Positions 1-6,667 of a DNA stretch of 14,473 bases are shown here, in pieces. The position numbers were made by a program, and so were the translations under genes. Origin of the DNA: Nitrososphaerota archaeon (GTDB lineage Archaea > Thermoproteota > Nitrososphaeria > Nitrososphaerales > CADDZS01); contig JABDCJ010000057.1 of NCBI GenBank assembly GCA_013288145.1, forward strand, positions 1-14,473. The letters run 5' to 3'. The notes beneath the pieces are model-generated. The model did no database searches. It had not been told where the DNA came from and was given only the letters and a program-made list of their open reading frames with translations. The first letter of the stretch is position 1; each line of letters begins with the position of its first letter.

Positions 1-194
1 CAAACACAGTTAGAATCGAAGTAAAATTCGAATACTATGCGTCAGCTGCAAGATTCTCGAGAGAAGCTACCGAGGGTGCAAAGATCATAACCATCGCGGG
101 CATTCGGGAGTTTTTCAAGACAGCAAAGACGGCATCGATTCCAGGGTATAGAGACTCCAAGGATCAGCAAGGATCACTAATGCACTTCGGCTAG
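1..194 (+). CDS. C-terminal fragment of an unrecognised protein, cut by the window start
   Basis: The frame starting at base 3 is open from the window edge to a TAG at 192-194, about 63 codons, while the other two forward frames stop within the first 25 bases. The peptide is rich in charged and hydrophobic residues (it contains VRIEVKFEYYASAARF and IITIAGIREFF). It lacks the Ser/Thr bias of every other long protein here, so it is more likely cytoplasmic. I do not recognise the family. Its start lies to the left, so neither length nor operon membership can be judged. It could also be a decayed remnant; the main support is an uninterrupted frame with protein-like composition. Confidence 0.5.
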   Translation, partial: NTVRIEVKFEYYASAARFSREATEGAKIITIAGIREFFKTAKTASIPGYRDSKDQQGSLMHFG

Positions 195-274
195 AAAAGT
201 CTCCGTCAGAGGAAACTTCGATCCAGATTTATTTCGGATCCGTACGCGAATAGAGTAGATGCGGTCTACAAGGC

Positions 275-279
275 TTATA
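275..279 (+). promoter_or_regulatory. Possible TATA box for the propeller gene
   Basis: TTATA lies about 50 bases before the GTG start at 329, inside the 134-base gap after the preceding stop. With archaeal TATA-to-start spacing of about 25 bases, transcription would begin near 303 and leave a leader of about 25 bases. No clear Shine-Dalgarno sequence is seen before the GTG. This is a weak call from one short motif. Confidence 0.3.
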
Positions 280-328
280 GTGAATAAACGCTTGCTCTAA
301 ACCAGACTGGGACTTTGGATTCCCGGAC

Positions 329-2041
329 GTGGCGTGCGTGTTATCTAATTCGAAAAGAGAATCTCATTCGTTTAAGTATCTCAAGCTGGCTTTGCTTGTT
401 CCTGTCGTTCTTTCCGTAATATTACTCGCATTTTCTGGAGCCATTCCTCTTTCCTCCGGACAAAATCCGACAACAATCAATGTGGGCTTGTCACCATACG
501 GAGTTGAGTTCGATCCACTTAATGGATACATCTACGTCGCAAACTGGGGATCCAACACTGTTTCTGTAATCAATGGCACGACTGATACGATTGCCAAGAC
601 AATAAACGTGAAAACCGGGCCAAGCTGGGTCACGGTTGATACTTTAAATGGAAACCTCTACGTCGCAGACAGCGAGAGCCAACAGGTTTCTGTGATAAAC
701 GGGACGACAAATTCAGTCATTGCAACTATAGGCGTAGGTGTTATCCCAAGCGAGCTAGCCTACGATTCTTCAAATGGTTATGTTTACGTGACCAACTACG
801 GATCCTCAACTGTCTCCGAAATTGACCCAACGACGAATACCTTAGTTACCAACATAAATGCCGGGAACAATCCCTGGGGAATCGCTTTCAATCCCTCGAA
901 TAACGGTGTATACGTATCAAACCTGCAATCTTCAGGAACTGTGACAGTTTTCAACGGAAACAATCCGGGAGTGATCTCGGTTCAACAATTCCCCACCGGA
1001 ATGGCGTTCGATTCGCTCAACAATTACATGTACGTGGCTGATTATGGATCAAACCGGGTGACGATCATTAGCGGCAGTCAGGTGCAGGGAACAATTGGGG
1101 TCGGTAGCGAACCTGAAGGGCTTGCATTCTGCCCTGAAAACGGCTACATCTACGTCACAAACTACAATTCTAACACTGTTTCTGTTATTGATGGTAGCAC
1201 AAATCTTCTAGTTACCAGTTTCAATGTCGGAAGCCATCCCTATGGTATAACTTATGATCCTTTGAATGCCAACCTGTACGTCGCAAATTATGCATCAGGC
1301 ACGGTCTCTGTAATTGCAACGGGCAATCTTCCAACCACAGTTTCGTCGACATCGACAACCTCGAGTTCAACTTTAACCACAACCGGACAGACGACCAATA
1401 CAAGCTCGTCAACACAATCTACATCTACTGCAACGGGTTCTACAACCAGCTCTAGTTCCACACTCTCTTCAACTCAAAGTTCCTCAACGAGTACGACAAC
1501 AACAACCATAACTTCGGCCCAGTCAAGCAATTCAACAAATTCTAGCTCTATTACCACGACTACGTCAACCACTAATCAAACCAGTTCTAACAGCACCTCT
1601 ACATCGACGACTAGGATTACTACTAATAGTACGAGCTACACTACCTTCAGCAACCACACTTCAACAACAACGCTACTTACCACGACAACAGAAACATCGT
1701 CGTTCCCTACAACTATTTCTTCATCTAGCTCCGGTGTCAACTCAGGAACTTCTACATCCTCCACAGGTACTGAAATTTCGAGCAATACTTCGATTACATC
1801 TTCATCATCTACTCACTCGGGACCATCTTCGTTTACAAGCTCAAGTAAAAGCACAACTAGATCTACATCAGCTTCTAGCGCCTCAACGACCGGAGTCGTA
1901 ACAAGTAGTGCTCCTGGTTCCTCCGGCTCACCATCCAACTCGTTCAGCGCCTTGGTTCCATTTGTGATCGTTGAAGTTGCCGTCGCGGCGGGCGGTTCTT
2001 TGCTGTTTGTCGCTGCAAGACAACGCGGCGCCAAGACTTAG
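329..2041 (+). CDS. Membrane-anchored YVTN beta-propeller surface protein with Ser/Thr stalk
   Basis: This 570-residue protein reads as a complete cell-surface display protein. Residues about 16-38 form a basic-then-hydrophobic export signal. Residues 49-330 hold seven repeats of about 40 residues, each with a core such as GYIYVANWGSNTVSVI, the hallmark of YVTN/NHL-type beta-propellers; seven repeats suit one closed seven-bladed ring. Residues about 335-535 are almost only Ser and Thr with scattered Asn-X-Ser/Thr sequons, suggesting a stiff glycosylated stalk. Residues 541-563 are a transmembrane segment followed by a short basic tail (RQRGAKT), so the propeller should project outward. The start is GTG at 329; a second GTG at 338 in the same frame would also keep the signal. 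YVTN propellers occur in archaeal S-layer and surface proteins and usually mediate binding; the ligand here is unknown. It converges with the DUF4382 gene on the other strand. Confidence 0.9.
   Translation: MACVLSNSKRESHSFKYLKLALLVPVVLSVILLAFSGAIPLSSGQNPTTINVGLSPYGVEFDPLNGYIYVANWGSNTVSVINGTTDTIAKTINVKTGPSWVTVDTLNGNLYVADSESQQVSVINGTTNSVIATIGVGVIPSELAYDSSNGYVYVTNYGSSTVSEIDPTTNTLVTNINAGNNPWGIAFNPSNNGVYVSNLQSSGTVTVFNGNNPGVISVQQFPTGMAFDSLNNYMYVADYGSNRVTIISGSQVQGTIGVGSEPEGLAFCPENGYIYVTNYNSNTVSVIDGSTNLLVTSFNVGSHPYGITYDPLNANLYVANYASGTVSVIATGNLPTTVSSTSTTSSSTLTTTGQTTNTSSSTQSTSTATGSTTSSSSTLSSTQSSSTSTTTTTITSAQSSNSTNSSSITTTTSTTNQTSSNSTSTSTTRITTNSTSYTTFSNHTSTTTLLTTTTETSSFPTTISSSSSGVNSGTSTSSTGTEISSNTSITSSSSTHSGPSSFTSSSKSTTRSTSASSASTTGVVTSSAPGSSGSPSNSFSALVPFVIVEVAVAAGGSLLFVAARQRGAKT
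473..1318 (+). repeat. Seven YVTN propeller repeats within the surface protein
   Basis: Seven consecutive protein repeats of 38-42 residues begin at residues 49, 92, 134, 177, 216, 256 and 298. Each follows the pattern [I/F]-x-[V/A/G], then a P followed by a G or hydrophobic residue, then the YVxN or YVAD core, then an xVSVI-like strand. Repeats 4 and 5 are shorter and more diverged (GVYVSN and YMYVAD cores). The DNA copies have diverged, so this is an old protein repeat rather than a recent tandem duplication. Confidence 0.85.
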
Positions 2042-2619
2042 TTTTCTCGTGTTCACCACGGGCAACCCTCCTCGACGATAACAATTATTTCCAACCCCTA
2101 GTGTGCCACAGGTTCTCACCCTGAATGAGGGTAAATGGCAATACACCCCATCGAGGCGAGTGATCAGAACTGAAGACCGGACTAATTTTGCGGAAAAGCA
2201 GAGTTGAGTAAGAAACGGGACTAGATTTAGGACAAGAAGAGAATCTCAGAAGGTAAAGAAGTACAAAAAGAAAGAGTATATGCTTGGTTCCGCGAAATAT
2301 CCAAGCCAGAAGAGTGTGGAGGTCGCGATCCGTGCGGTTCTTGGTGGTCGTCCATAGGATCCGAGTTCGGACGAGTCTGGTACTGAAAGAACACATAGAG
2401 AATTTTTTTAAAGAACTTTCGTCGATTGATCCAGGAGCACTCTCCCCGCTCTGTACTGAAAGCGTTTGTTGAAAATCGTCAAACGATCCGGTATTAACTC
2501 TCGGAGGTTCTATTGGTAAATTCTTTCTTTAGCGAATTTGGAACAGATGAAATAGATTGGGGAACGGAGTCAAGCAAAAAATGCTAAACTCCGAGTTTGA
2601 TCGAAGGGGAAGCCTGTCT
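2042..2619. other. Long spacer between convergent genes, no convincing gene
   Basis: This 578-base stretch separates the 3' ends of the propeller gene (+) and the DUF4382 gene (-). A short inverted repeat ACCCT/AGGGT sits at 2118-2132. Bases 2208-2353 hold an open frame of about 48 codons with a Lys-rich middle (VKKYKKKEYMLGSAKYP) and no usual start codon at its 5' end. Bases 2284-2472 hold a 62-codon frame with ATG. Both look protein-like only in part, and they overlap in different frames, which could reflect a frameshifted remnant. I call neither. A hairpin at 2565-2593 probably ends the minus-strand gene. Confidence 0.4.
2565..2593 (-). terminator. Putative terminator hairpin for the DUF4382 gene
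   Basis: CGGAGT (2565-2570) pairs with ACTCCG (2588-2593). An inner AGC/GCT pair lies across a small internal loop, and on the minus strand the loop contains a run of six T. It starts 27 bases beyond the minus-strand stop codon. A second perfect inverted repeat, TGTCT-TC-AGACA at 2615-2626, overlaps the stop codon itself. T-rich tracts alone can end transcription in archaea, so the stem may or may not matter. Confidence 0.4.
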
Positions 2620-3837
2620 TCAGACACCCTCTCCGGTTGATGTTGTGCTGGTCGAAGTACTTGAAGTTGACGAGCTCGCGGTAGTTGTCGATGCTGAAGT
2701 TGTCGTTGTTTCCGATCCACCTGCGATTACAGCTGTCTGGGCATGCTCTCCGCTCCCGAGAACAGTAACGATGTACTTTTGGCCTGTAGTGACCGGGTGT
2801 GTTGGAAATTGACCCTGCAAGAGAGCAAAGGCTCCGAAAGTGAGCTGTCCGTTATAGGAAAATGTTTCATTTGCGCCAGGAGCTAAGGTGAATCCAGCGA
2901 TTTCGAGAGTTTGTTCAGCTCCATCCTTTGTCGATGCGGTCATTGGAACGAGGCTTCCATTTGGAGCTACAACGAAGAACTCTGAAGTCTTCGAAACTGC
3001 GCCGATTGCATCGCTTGGAACCCAGCCACCGCTGAGTGTAGAGGTTGCAGTGAGAGATACCATTCTGAAGACAATTGTCGAGTTTCCATTGTTGTGTACG
3101 GTTACTTTCAGCAAGTCCGAACTTAAGCTGGCGGAAGTGTTTTCAAAGCTAGTCATGTCCCGAGTCGCATCCTTGGCACCATGGTAATCGTCTCTATCTC
3201 CGACATGTGGATGGTTTGTCACTGACTGAGCCGAGAGAGTATATCCGATTGCCGATGGAATGAAGGCGAATGTTGGGCTGCTTGGAGTTCCAAGTAGCAA
3301 AACTGTTGGGGTCATATCGATCATCGCCCCTGCAGTCTGTCCATCTTCAACCGAAATTCCACCAGGTATCCAGACGTATAACGTGTGCTGCTGATAGACA
3401 AGATCAGCCGTATAGTTGGTTCCTTGGAACGTTACTACAGCAGATGTAACGTTGAATCTCAATCCATTGAACTTTCCTGACGAGATATTCGCCGAAGCGA
3501 TTGTCTGGCTGCTGTTAATGACGCTCATAAGGTTAATTTCGCCGGATGAATGCATGTCATTCCACCCTGATTGGTTGCCATCATCAGCAACGTGTACTTG
3601 GACATCGCTGTATGTGATGTAGACTGCTGTCACGCCGTCTGGAACTGTTGGAGGATCCGTCATCAGAACAGCTAAAGTCCCCGAGCCACTGCTGGGACCG
3701 CTGGTACTGATCGATGATGTCGAGCTGCTGTTATTGGTCAACAATTCTGGCGAGACCAGGACAACTGCTCCTACCAGAGCGATCGCGATTACAGCTGCGA
3801 CGACGCCTGATAGTACTACTTTGTTTTTGCTGCTCAT
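2620..3837 (-). CDS. DUF4382-domain exported protein with Ser/Thr linkers
   Basis: A 405-residue protein starting at ATG 3837. Residues 7-30 form a basic-then-hydrophobic export signal or N-terminal anchor, and residues 35-53 are a Ser-rich linker. Residues about 53-205 resemble DUF4382: the opening TLAVLMTDPPTVPDGVTAVY, a DVQVHV strand and a LYVWIPGGI segment fit that family, which is found in secreted prokaryotic proteins and has no known enzyme activity. A His/Asp-rich loop (H209, H211, D214, D216, D217, H219) could bind metal. Residues about 236-362 form a second beta-rich region that looks Ig-like (VTVHNNGNSTIVF, TLAPGANETFSY). The last 30 residues are Ser/Thr-rich and end at GEGV without a membrane segment, so anchoring would rely on the N-terminus. 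It lies downstream of the peptidase on the same strand, with its own probable promoter between them. Confidence 0.85.
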   Translation of the reverse strand: MSSKNKVVLSGVVAAVIAIALVGAVVLVSPELLTNNSSSTSSISTSGPSSGSGTLAVLMTDPPTVPDGVTAVYITYSDVQVHVADDGNQSGWNDMHSSGEINLMSVINSSQTIASANISSGKFNGLRFNVTSAVVTFQGTNYTADLVYQQHTLYVWIPGGISVEDGQTAGAMIDMTPTVLLLGTPSSPTFAFIPSAIGYTLSAQSVTNHPHVGDRDDYHGAKDATRDMTSFENTSASLSSDLLKVTVHNNGNSTIVFRMVSLTATSTLSGGWVPSDAIGAVSKTSEFFVVAPNGSLVPMTASTKDGAEQTLEIAGFTLAPGANETFSYNGQLTFGAFALLQGQFPTHPVTTGQKYIVTVLGSGEHAQTAVIAGGSETTTTSASTTTASSSTSSTSTSTTSTGEGV

Positions 3838-3860
3838 TGTATTTCGTTCACTTATGGAGA

Positions 3861-3868
3861 CATAAATG
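3861..3868 (-). promoter_or_regulatory. TATA-like box before the DUF4382 gene
   Basis: Read on the minus strand, CATTTATG places TTTATG 24-29 bases before the ATG at 3837. That is the spacing expected if transcription starts at or next to the start codon, giving a leaderless message. The absence of a Shine-Dalgarno motif before this ATG agrees with that. Confidence 0.5.
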
Positions 3869-3964
3869 AGGCGATTGTATTAGAAGCAACGTTCTTGAAC
3901 AACACATTCCTCATACGTTCAACTAATAGAACGCCTGATATCTAAACAGGCACGGAAACCTATG

Positions 3965-4022
3965 CGAAATTCGATTTATCTCTTCTTCCGATATCGGTTC
4001 CGAAATTCGTACGGTAGCTACC
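3965..4022. repeat. Cluster of palindromes and a spaced direct repeat
   Basis: Within 58 bases there are two copies of CGAAATTCG (3965-3973 and 4001-4009, same orientation, starts 36 bases apart). There are also two perfect 10-base palindromes, CCGATATCGG (3988-3997) and GGTAGCTACC (4013-4022). The cluster lies beyond the peptidase gene's stop codon and upstream of the DUF4382 promoter on the minus strand. It could be operator sites or part of the peptidase's 3' structure. No known regulator site is recognised. Confidence 0.45.
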
Positions 4023-4055
4023 TAACTAGAAACGCGAGTAACCATTAGGGCAACA

Positions 4056-4895
4056 TTAGTGGTATTGCATTGTGAAGCTCGTTCCACCCGAGCTCAGCGA
4101 CGACGGCAAGGCGAGTGTAGAACCAGTTGAAGAGACCATCGTGATCGCGACGTTCGTGAAACTGGATATCGGCCCAGTGATGCCATTAACTGTCGCATAA
4201 TTTGTATTTGGTACGCTAGTGTAGCCGGTGCCAAAGTCAGCGATGCCAAAATTCGAAAGAGTGGTGAGCTTGCAGCTAAGTATAGTACACACTTCAGGCC
4301 TTTCAGTGATCCACTCGCCGGAGCTTTCCTGGGCTCCCCCGACCAAGGATGAAGTAGAGTATGCTTTACCTGTGTTTACGTTTGTAATAGTCGTCGTGAA
4401 TTCTCCGGTTCCAGAAGAATAGCTGACCTCGGCTGAGATCTTGTTTCTTGGCGCAATTGAAAATCCTGAGATAGTAACGGAGCCAGCTGGATAAAATTCG
4501 TACCAGGCAGAATAGCTAGCCCTCCCATTAGCACAATGCATGAGAACACCAGTCTGTTCAACCGTCCCGGATGAGAATCCATCGATTCCCACCCAGAGCG
4601 CAGCATAAGTAGATCCTCGTTTTGTGCAGGTCACCGAAGGTACTATCCAAGAACCCTTCACATCAGTTACCGACCCGGAAGATCCAGTGACAGCGTAGCC
4701 TCCCCAGTTCGTCGAACAAGCACTCGTGGGGCATAGTTGAATTGAGACAGCCTTGAGTGGATGTGAGACGGCGACCAGTGACGAGTAGGTCGATGTAGCG
4801 AATGAGTCTAGAGGACTGGCGAATGAGCTGAATGAAATTAGTAATGCGAAAGTTACGAATAACATGGAGATCTTTCGATAAAATCGACCATTCAA
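4056..4895 (-). CDS. Secreted G1-family (eqolisin) glutamic peptidase
   Basis: A 279-residue predicted exported endopeptidase of the G1 (formerly A4) family, which uses a Gln/Glu pair and works at acid pH in known members. The pattern STNWGGYAV, VKGSWIVPSVTC, ALWVGIDG, VEQTG and SGEWITERP follows the family order. Q114 fits the catalytic Gln, and E194 or E198 fits the catalytic Glu; the 80-84 residue spacing matches the 83 between Q53 and E136 in scytalidoglutamic peptidase. Cysteines 55, 60, 90, 121, 203 and 208 could form disulfides. The N-terminus is a signal peptide with a basic start (RFYRK) and a hydrophobic core at about 11-27. The start is taken as TTG 4895, because the internal ATG at 4865 would leave a signal without positive charge; an in-frame stop lies 27 bases upstream. 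The stretch between the signal and NWGGY (about 35 residues) is much shorter than the propeptide of fungal enzymes. The likely role is degrading environmental protein outside the cell. Confidence 0.88.
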   Translation of the reverse strand: MNGRFYRKISMLFVTFALLISFSSFASPLDSFATSTYSSLVAVSHPLKAVSIQLCPTSACSTNWGGYAVTGSSGSVTDVKGSWIVPSVTCTKRGSTYAALWVGIDGFSSGTVEQTGVLMHCANGRASYSAWYEFYPAGSVTISGFSIAPRNKISAEVSYSSGTGEFTTTITNVNTGKAYSTSSLVGGAQESSGEWITERPEVCTILSCKLTTLSNFGIADFGTGYTSVPNTNYATVNGITGPISSFTNVAITMVSSTGSTLALPSSLSSGGTSFTMQYH

Positions 4896-4925
4896 ATACG
4901 ATCGAGGCGTGGGAAGATTTCACCG

Positions 4926-4934
4926 ATAATTTAA
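4926..4934 (-). promoter_or_regulatory. Possible TATA box for the glutamic peptidase
   Basis: On the minus strand TTAAATTAT begins 39 bases before the TTG start at 4895. Transcription would then begin roughly 10 bases before the start codon. It is an A/T-rich, TATA-like match in a suitable place, with no stronger candidate nearby. Confidence 0.4.
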
Positions 4935-5039
4935 CGTTTGGCTATTAGAATAAGCAGAAAATTTCTTCCGGTATACAAGAGAAGTCCAGCCGTCCGTTGA
5001 GCGAGAATCCTTTCCTTAGATAGACGAAACAAAGACTCT

Positions 5040-5144
5040 CTACGAAGTCGTCATGCTGACATTAGTTGTCGTAGTAATGACGGTGGTATCATTCTCGGTC
5101 GTTATTGTAGTGGATGTCACAGTACAACCAATCGTGGTTATCAT
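5040..5144 (-). pseudogene. Short Thr-rich reading frame, probably a gene remnant
   Basis: An ATG at 5144 opens a 34-codon minus-strand frame ending at TAG 5040-5042. Its product is extremely Thr-rich (MITTIGCTVTSTT, then TVITTTTNVSMTTS), the composition of this locus's stalks and of the 206-residue protein encoded just to the right. An in-frame stop lies 9 bases before the ATG. The next frame over reads VTSTETQ up to the junction, so one frameshift joins more Thr/Ser-rich sequence. I infer the decayed end of a former surface-protein gene. A real tiny peptide or chance low complexity are the alternatives. Confidence 0.35.
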
Positions 5145-5469
5145 TGAGTTTCAGTAGATGTCACGGGAGAAGTGGCATGGACGGGTTGCTCTATTATCGA
5201 ACCACGATTCTACCGCGCATGAATAATTACAATACTTTGAGAAATGAGGATGAATGAGTCTAGCATCTCATGATCGACCATAGATTACAAAGAAATTTCT
5301 CATTTTGAAATGAGGAGATTTACTGAATATCTCCAGATAGATGATCTAATTCCCTTTTTTCACTGGAAACGGTAAATTTCGCTGGCCAAATTCCGTTACT
5401 CTTTTTTCTTAGTTCCCTTAAAGAAACTCTGGCGATTTTGATCTCTTTTCGGATGGCGGAATACTGTTA
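5145..5469. other. Spacer before the Thr-rich protein, with small repeats
   Basis: No convincing gene is present. GAAATGAGGA occurs twice in direct orientation (5241-5250 and 5307-5316), and the second copy forms part of an inverted repeat CTCATTT-TG-AAATGAG (5299-5314). T-rich tracts occur at 5355-5360 and 5402-5407. A CTTAAAG at 5417-5423 is a weak TATA candidate for the gene starting at 5470. A five-codon frame (ATG 5453 to TAG 5470) ends in TAGTG, overlapping the GTG start of that gene. Confidence 0.4.
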
Positions 5470-6090
5470 GTGTCATCTAGAAAGAATATTGCACTTGCCC
5501 TGACGGTGCTAATCGCTGCTATCATTTCTGCCGCTATCGTGGTAGACTCTTCAGATATTACAACGACTCGGACCAACACATTGACTTCTCACTCAACTTC
5601 ACTCCCTTTGACTTCGATAGTTCTTCAGACCGTAAATTTGACCCAGAGTCACACTGCAACGATTCCATCAACAATTATTTCGACCGATTACGTTACTTCA
5701 ACTGTTCTGAACTATTCCAAAGTTATAACCAAACAAAATATCACGATTACCTCGGTAGCAGTTGAGACCACTACCAGCATTGTTTCCTCATCTGTTACAA
5801 ATACAGTTTACTTCGAATCGACCCAGGTTCAAGTTGTTTATAGTACTGTGACCGAGGCAACCTCGACAGGAACGGTTACCACGACAGAAACCAAATTCAC
5901 CACGGTTGGTACCACGGACTCAACGATCTCTGGTAATAATACTGTGACTGTTACAATCCCACTATTCACGACAACAGAAATTTCACTCGACACATCACCT
6001 GGCGCGACGACCACGACGATAGTGGGGACAACCTTAACGCAGACGATAACTACCACATGCACTGTTCATGGCAACAGCAAAAATTGTTGA
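5470..6090 (+). CDS. Small exported Thr/Ser/Val-rich protein of unknown function
   Basis: A 206-residue protein of no recognised family, starting at GTG 5470. Residues 4-27 are a basic start (RKN) plus a hydrophobic segment, so it is exported or anchored by its N-terminus. The rest is dominated by Thr, Ser and Val in alternating patterns (TVTTTETKFTTV, NTVTVTIPLFTTTEIS) that favour beta strands, with several N-glycosylation sequons such as NLT, NIT and NNT. The only two cysteines are at residues 197 and 206, the last being the C-terminal residue, giving a terminal C-x8-C pair that might close a loop or link subunits. No membrane segment follows. It may be a free-standing stalk or a wall-associated fibre protein. 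Translation may be coupled to the tiny upstream frame through the TAGTG overlap. Confidence 0.7.
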   Translation: MSSRKNIALALTVLIAAIISAAIVVDSSDITTTRTNTLTSHSTSLPLTSIVLQTVNLTQSHTATIPSTIISTDYVTSTVLNYSKVITKQNITITSVAVETTTSIVSSSVTNTVYFESTQVQVVYSTVTEATSTGTVTTTETKFTTVGTTDSTISGNNTVTVTIPLFTTTEISLDTSPGATTTTIVGTTLTQTITTTCTVHGNSKNC

Positions 6091-6148
6091 ACTCTGACCG
6101 ATTTTCAGAATCTTTGAATATTCGCAATGCTTGTTTTCGCTTTGCTTG

Positions 6149-6169
6149 TGCAGTAAGTCTCTTACTGCA
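6149..6169 (+). terminator. Perfect 9-bp hairpin after the Thr-rich gene
   Basis: TGCAGTAAG (6149-6157) and CTTACTGCA (6161-6169) are exact reverse complements around a three-base TCT loop, 58 bases after the stop at 6090. The following sequence is only mildly T-rich (GATATTTGAC), so it may be a terminator, a message-stabilising stem or, as DNA, a protein-binding inverted repeat. Confidence 0.55.
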
Positions 6170-6667
6170 GGATATTTGACTTAGTCAGAATAATGATGAC
6201 AAAATCAAATTTCTCTATTATACGCTAATCAATTGAGGACATGGAATTTCTTTTTGTTCGTTGCCCGTGGGGCATATGCCAGACCAAACTCTAGTCTAGC
6301 TCGCTTTACATCAGGTTTTACCAGGGTTACTGCTGCCTTTTGTTTTATTCGAATAAATTGTGCCTAGTTTTGAAATCCGCCCGCTTTTTGGATCCTGTTA
6401 TGCGACCACGTATTTGAAAAACTTGCTGGTGACATCCTTGAATGATGACCCACTCTCCTGAACTTCTTAGTGTTGAACGAGCCATAGTGCATTTTTGCTT
6501 CTTTTCTCCGTATCGGGTGAAAATCTGTTCGAATTTTAGAATCTTGTATGTTCGATTCGTGAAACACGTAATTTTTTGAAAATACGAATCTCTTTTTTTC
6601 TCCAGACTGGCTAGAATCCATAACTTCGATACTTACTGTCCTTTCTATTCGTAGGTACGTATTCAAA
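6170..6667. other. Spacer upstream of the first paralogous exported protein
   Basis: About 500 bases without a convincing gene. TGCCC-GTG-GGGCA (6262-6274) overlaps the perfect palindrome GGCATATGCC (6271-6280). T-rich tracts occur at 6567-6572 and 6593-6599. ATACTTA at 6629-6635 is a weak TATA candidate about 33 bases before the ATG at 6668. A minus-strand frame of 85 codons from ATG 6621 to 6364 has a charged product but no visible promoter, ribosome site or recognised motif, so I left it uncalled; its longer version would overlap the start of the plus-strand gene. Confidence 0.35.

Noticed and set aside
2085..2396. Minus-strand frame of 103 codons with a hydrophobic stretch
   Set aside because: The hydrophobic part comes from reading a purine-rich strand backwards. 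No start signal is seen, it lies beyond the end of the DUF4382 gene, and the composition is uneven.
2284..2400. GC-rich stretch with a GAGTTCGGAC segment resembling a tRNA T-arm
   Set aside because: No acceptor stem, D-arm or anticodon arm could be paired around it, so it does not fold as a tRNA.
2597..2812. Plus-strand frame of 71 codons, Val-rich
   Set aside because: It is antisense to the Ser/Thr-rich tail of the DUF4382 gene; Val/Asp/Glu-rich frames commonly appear opposite Thr/Ser-rich coding sequence.
6241..6294. Seventeen-codon frame with two cysteines (MEFLFVRCPWGICQTKL)
   Set aside because: It is too short to tell from chance, with no ribosome site or conserved context; the region is better described by its inverted repeats.
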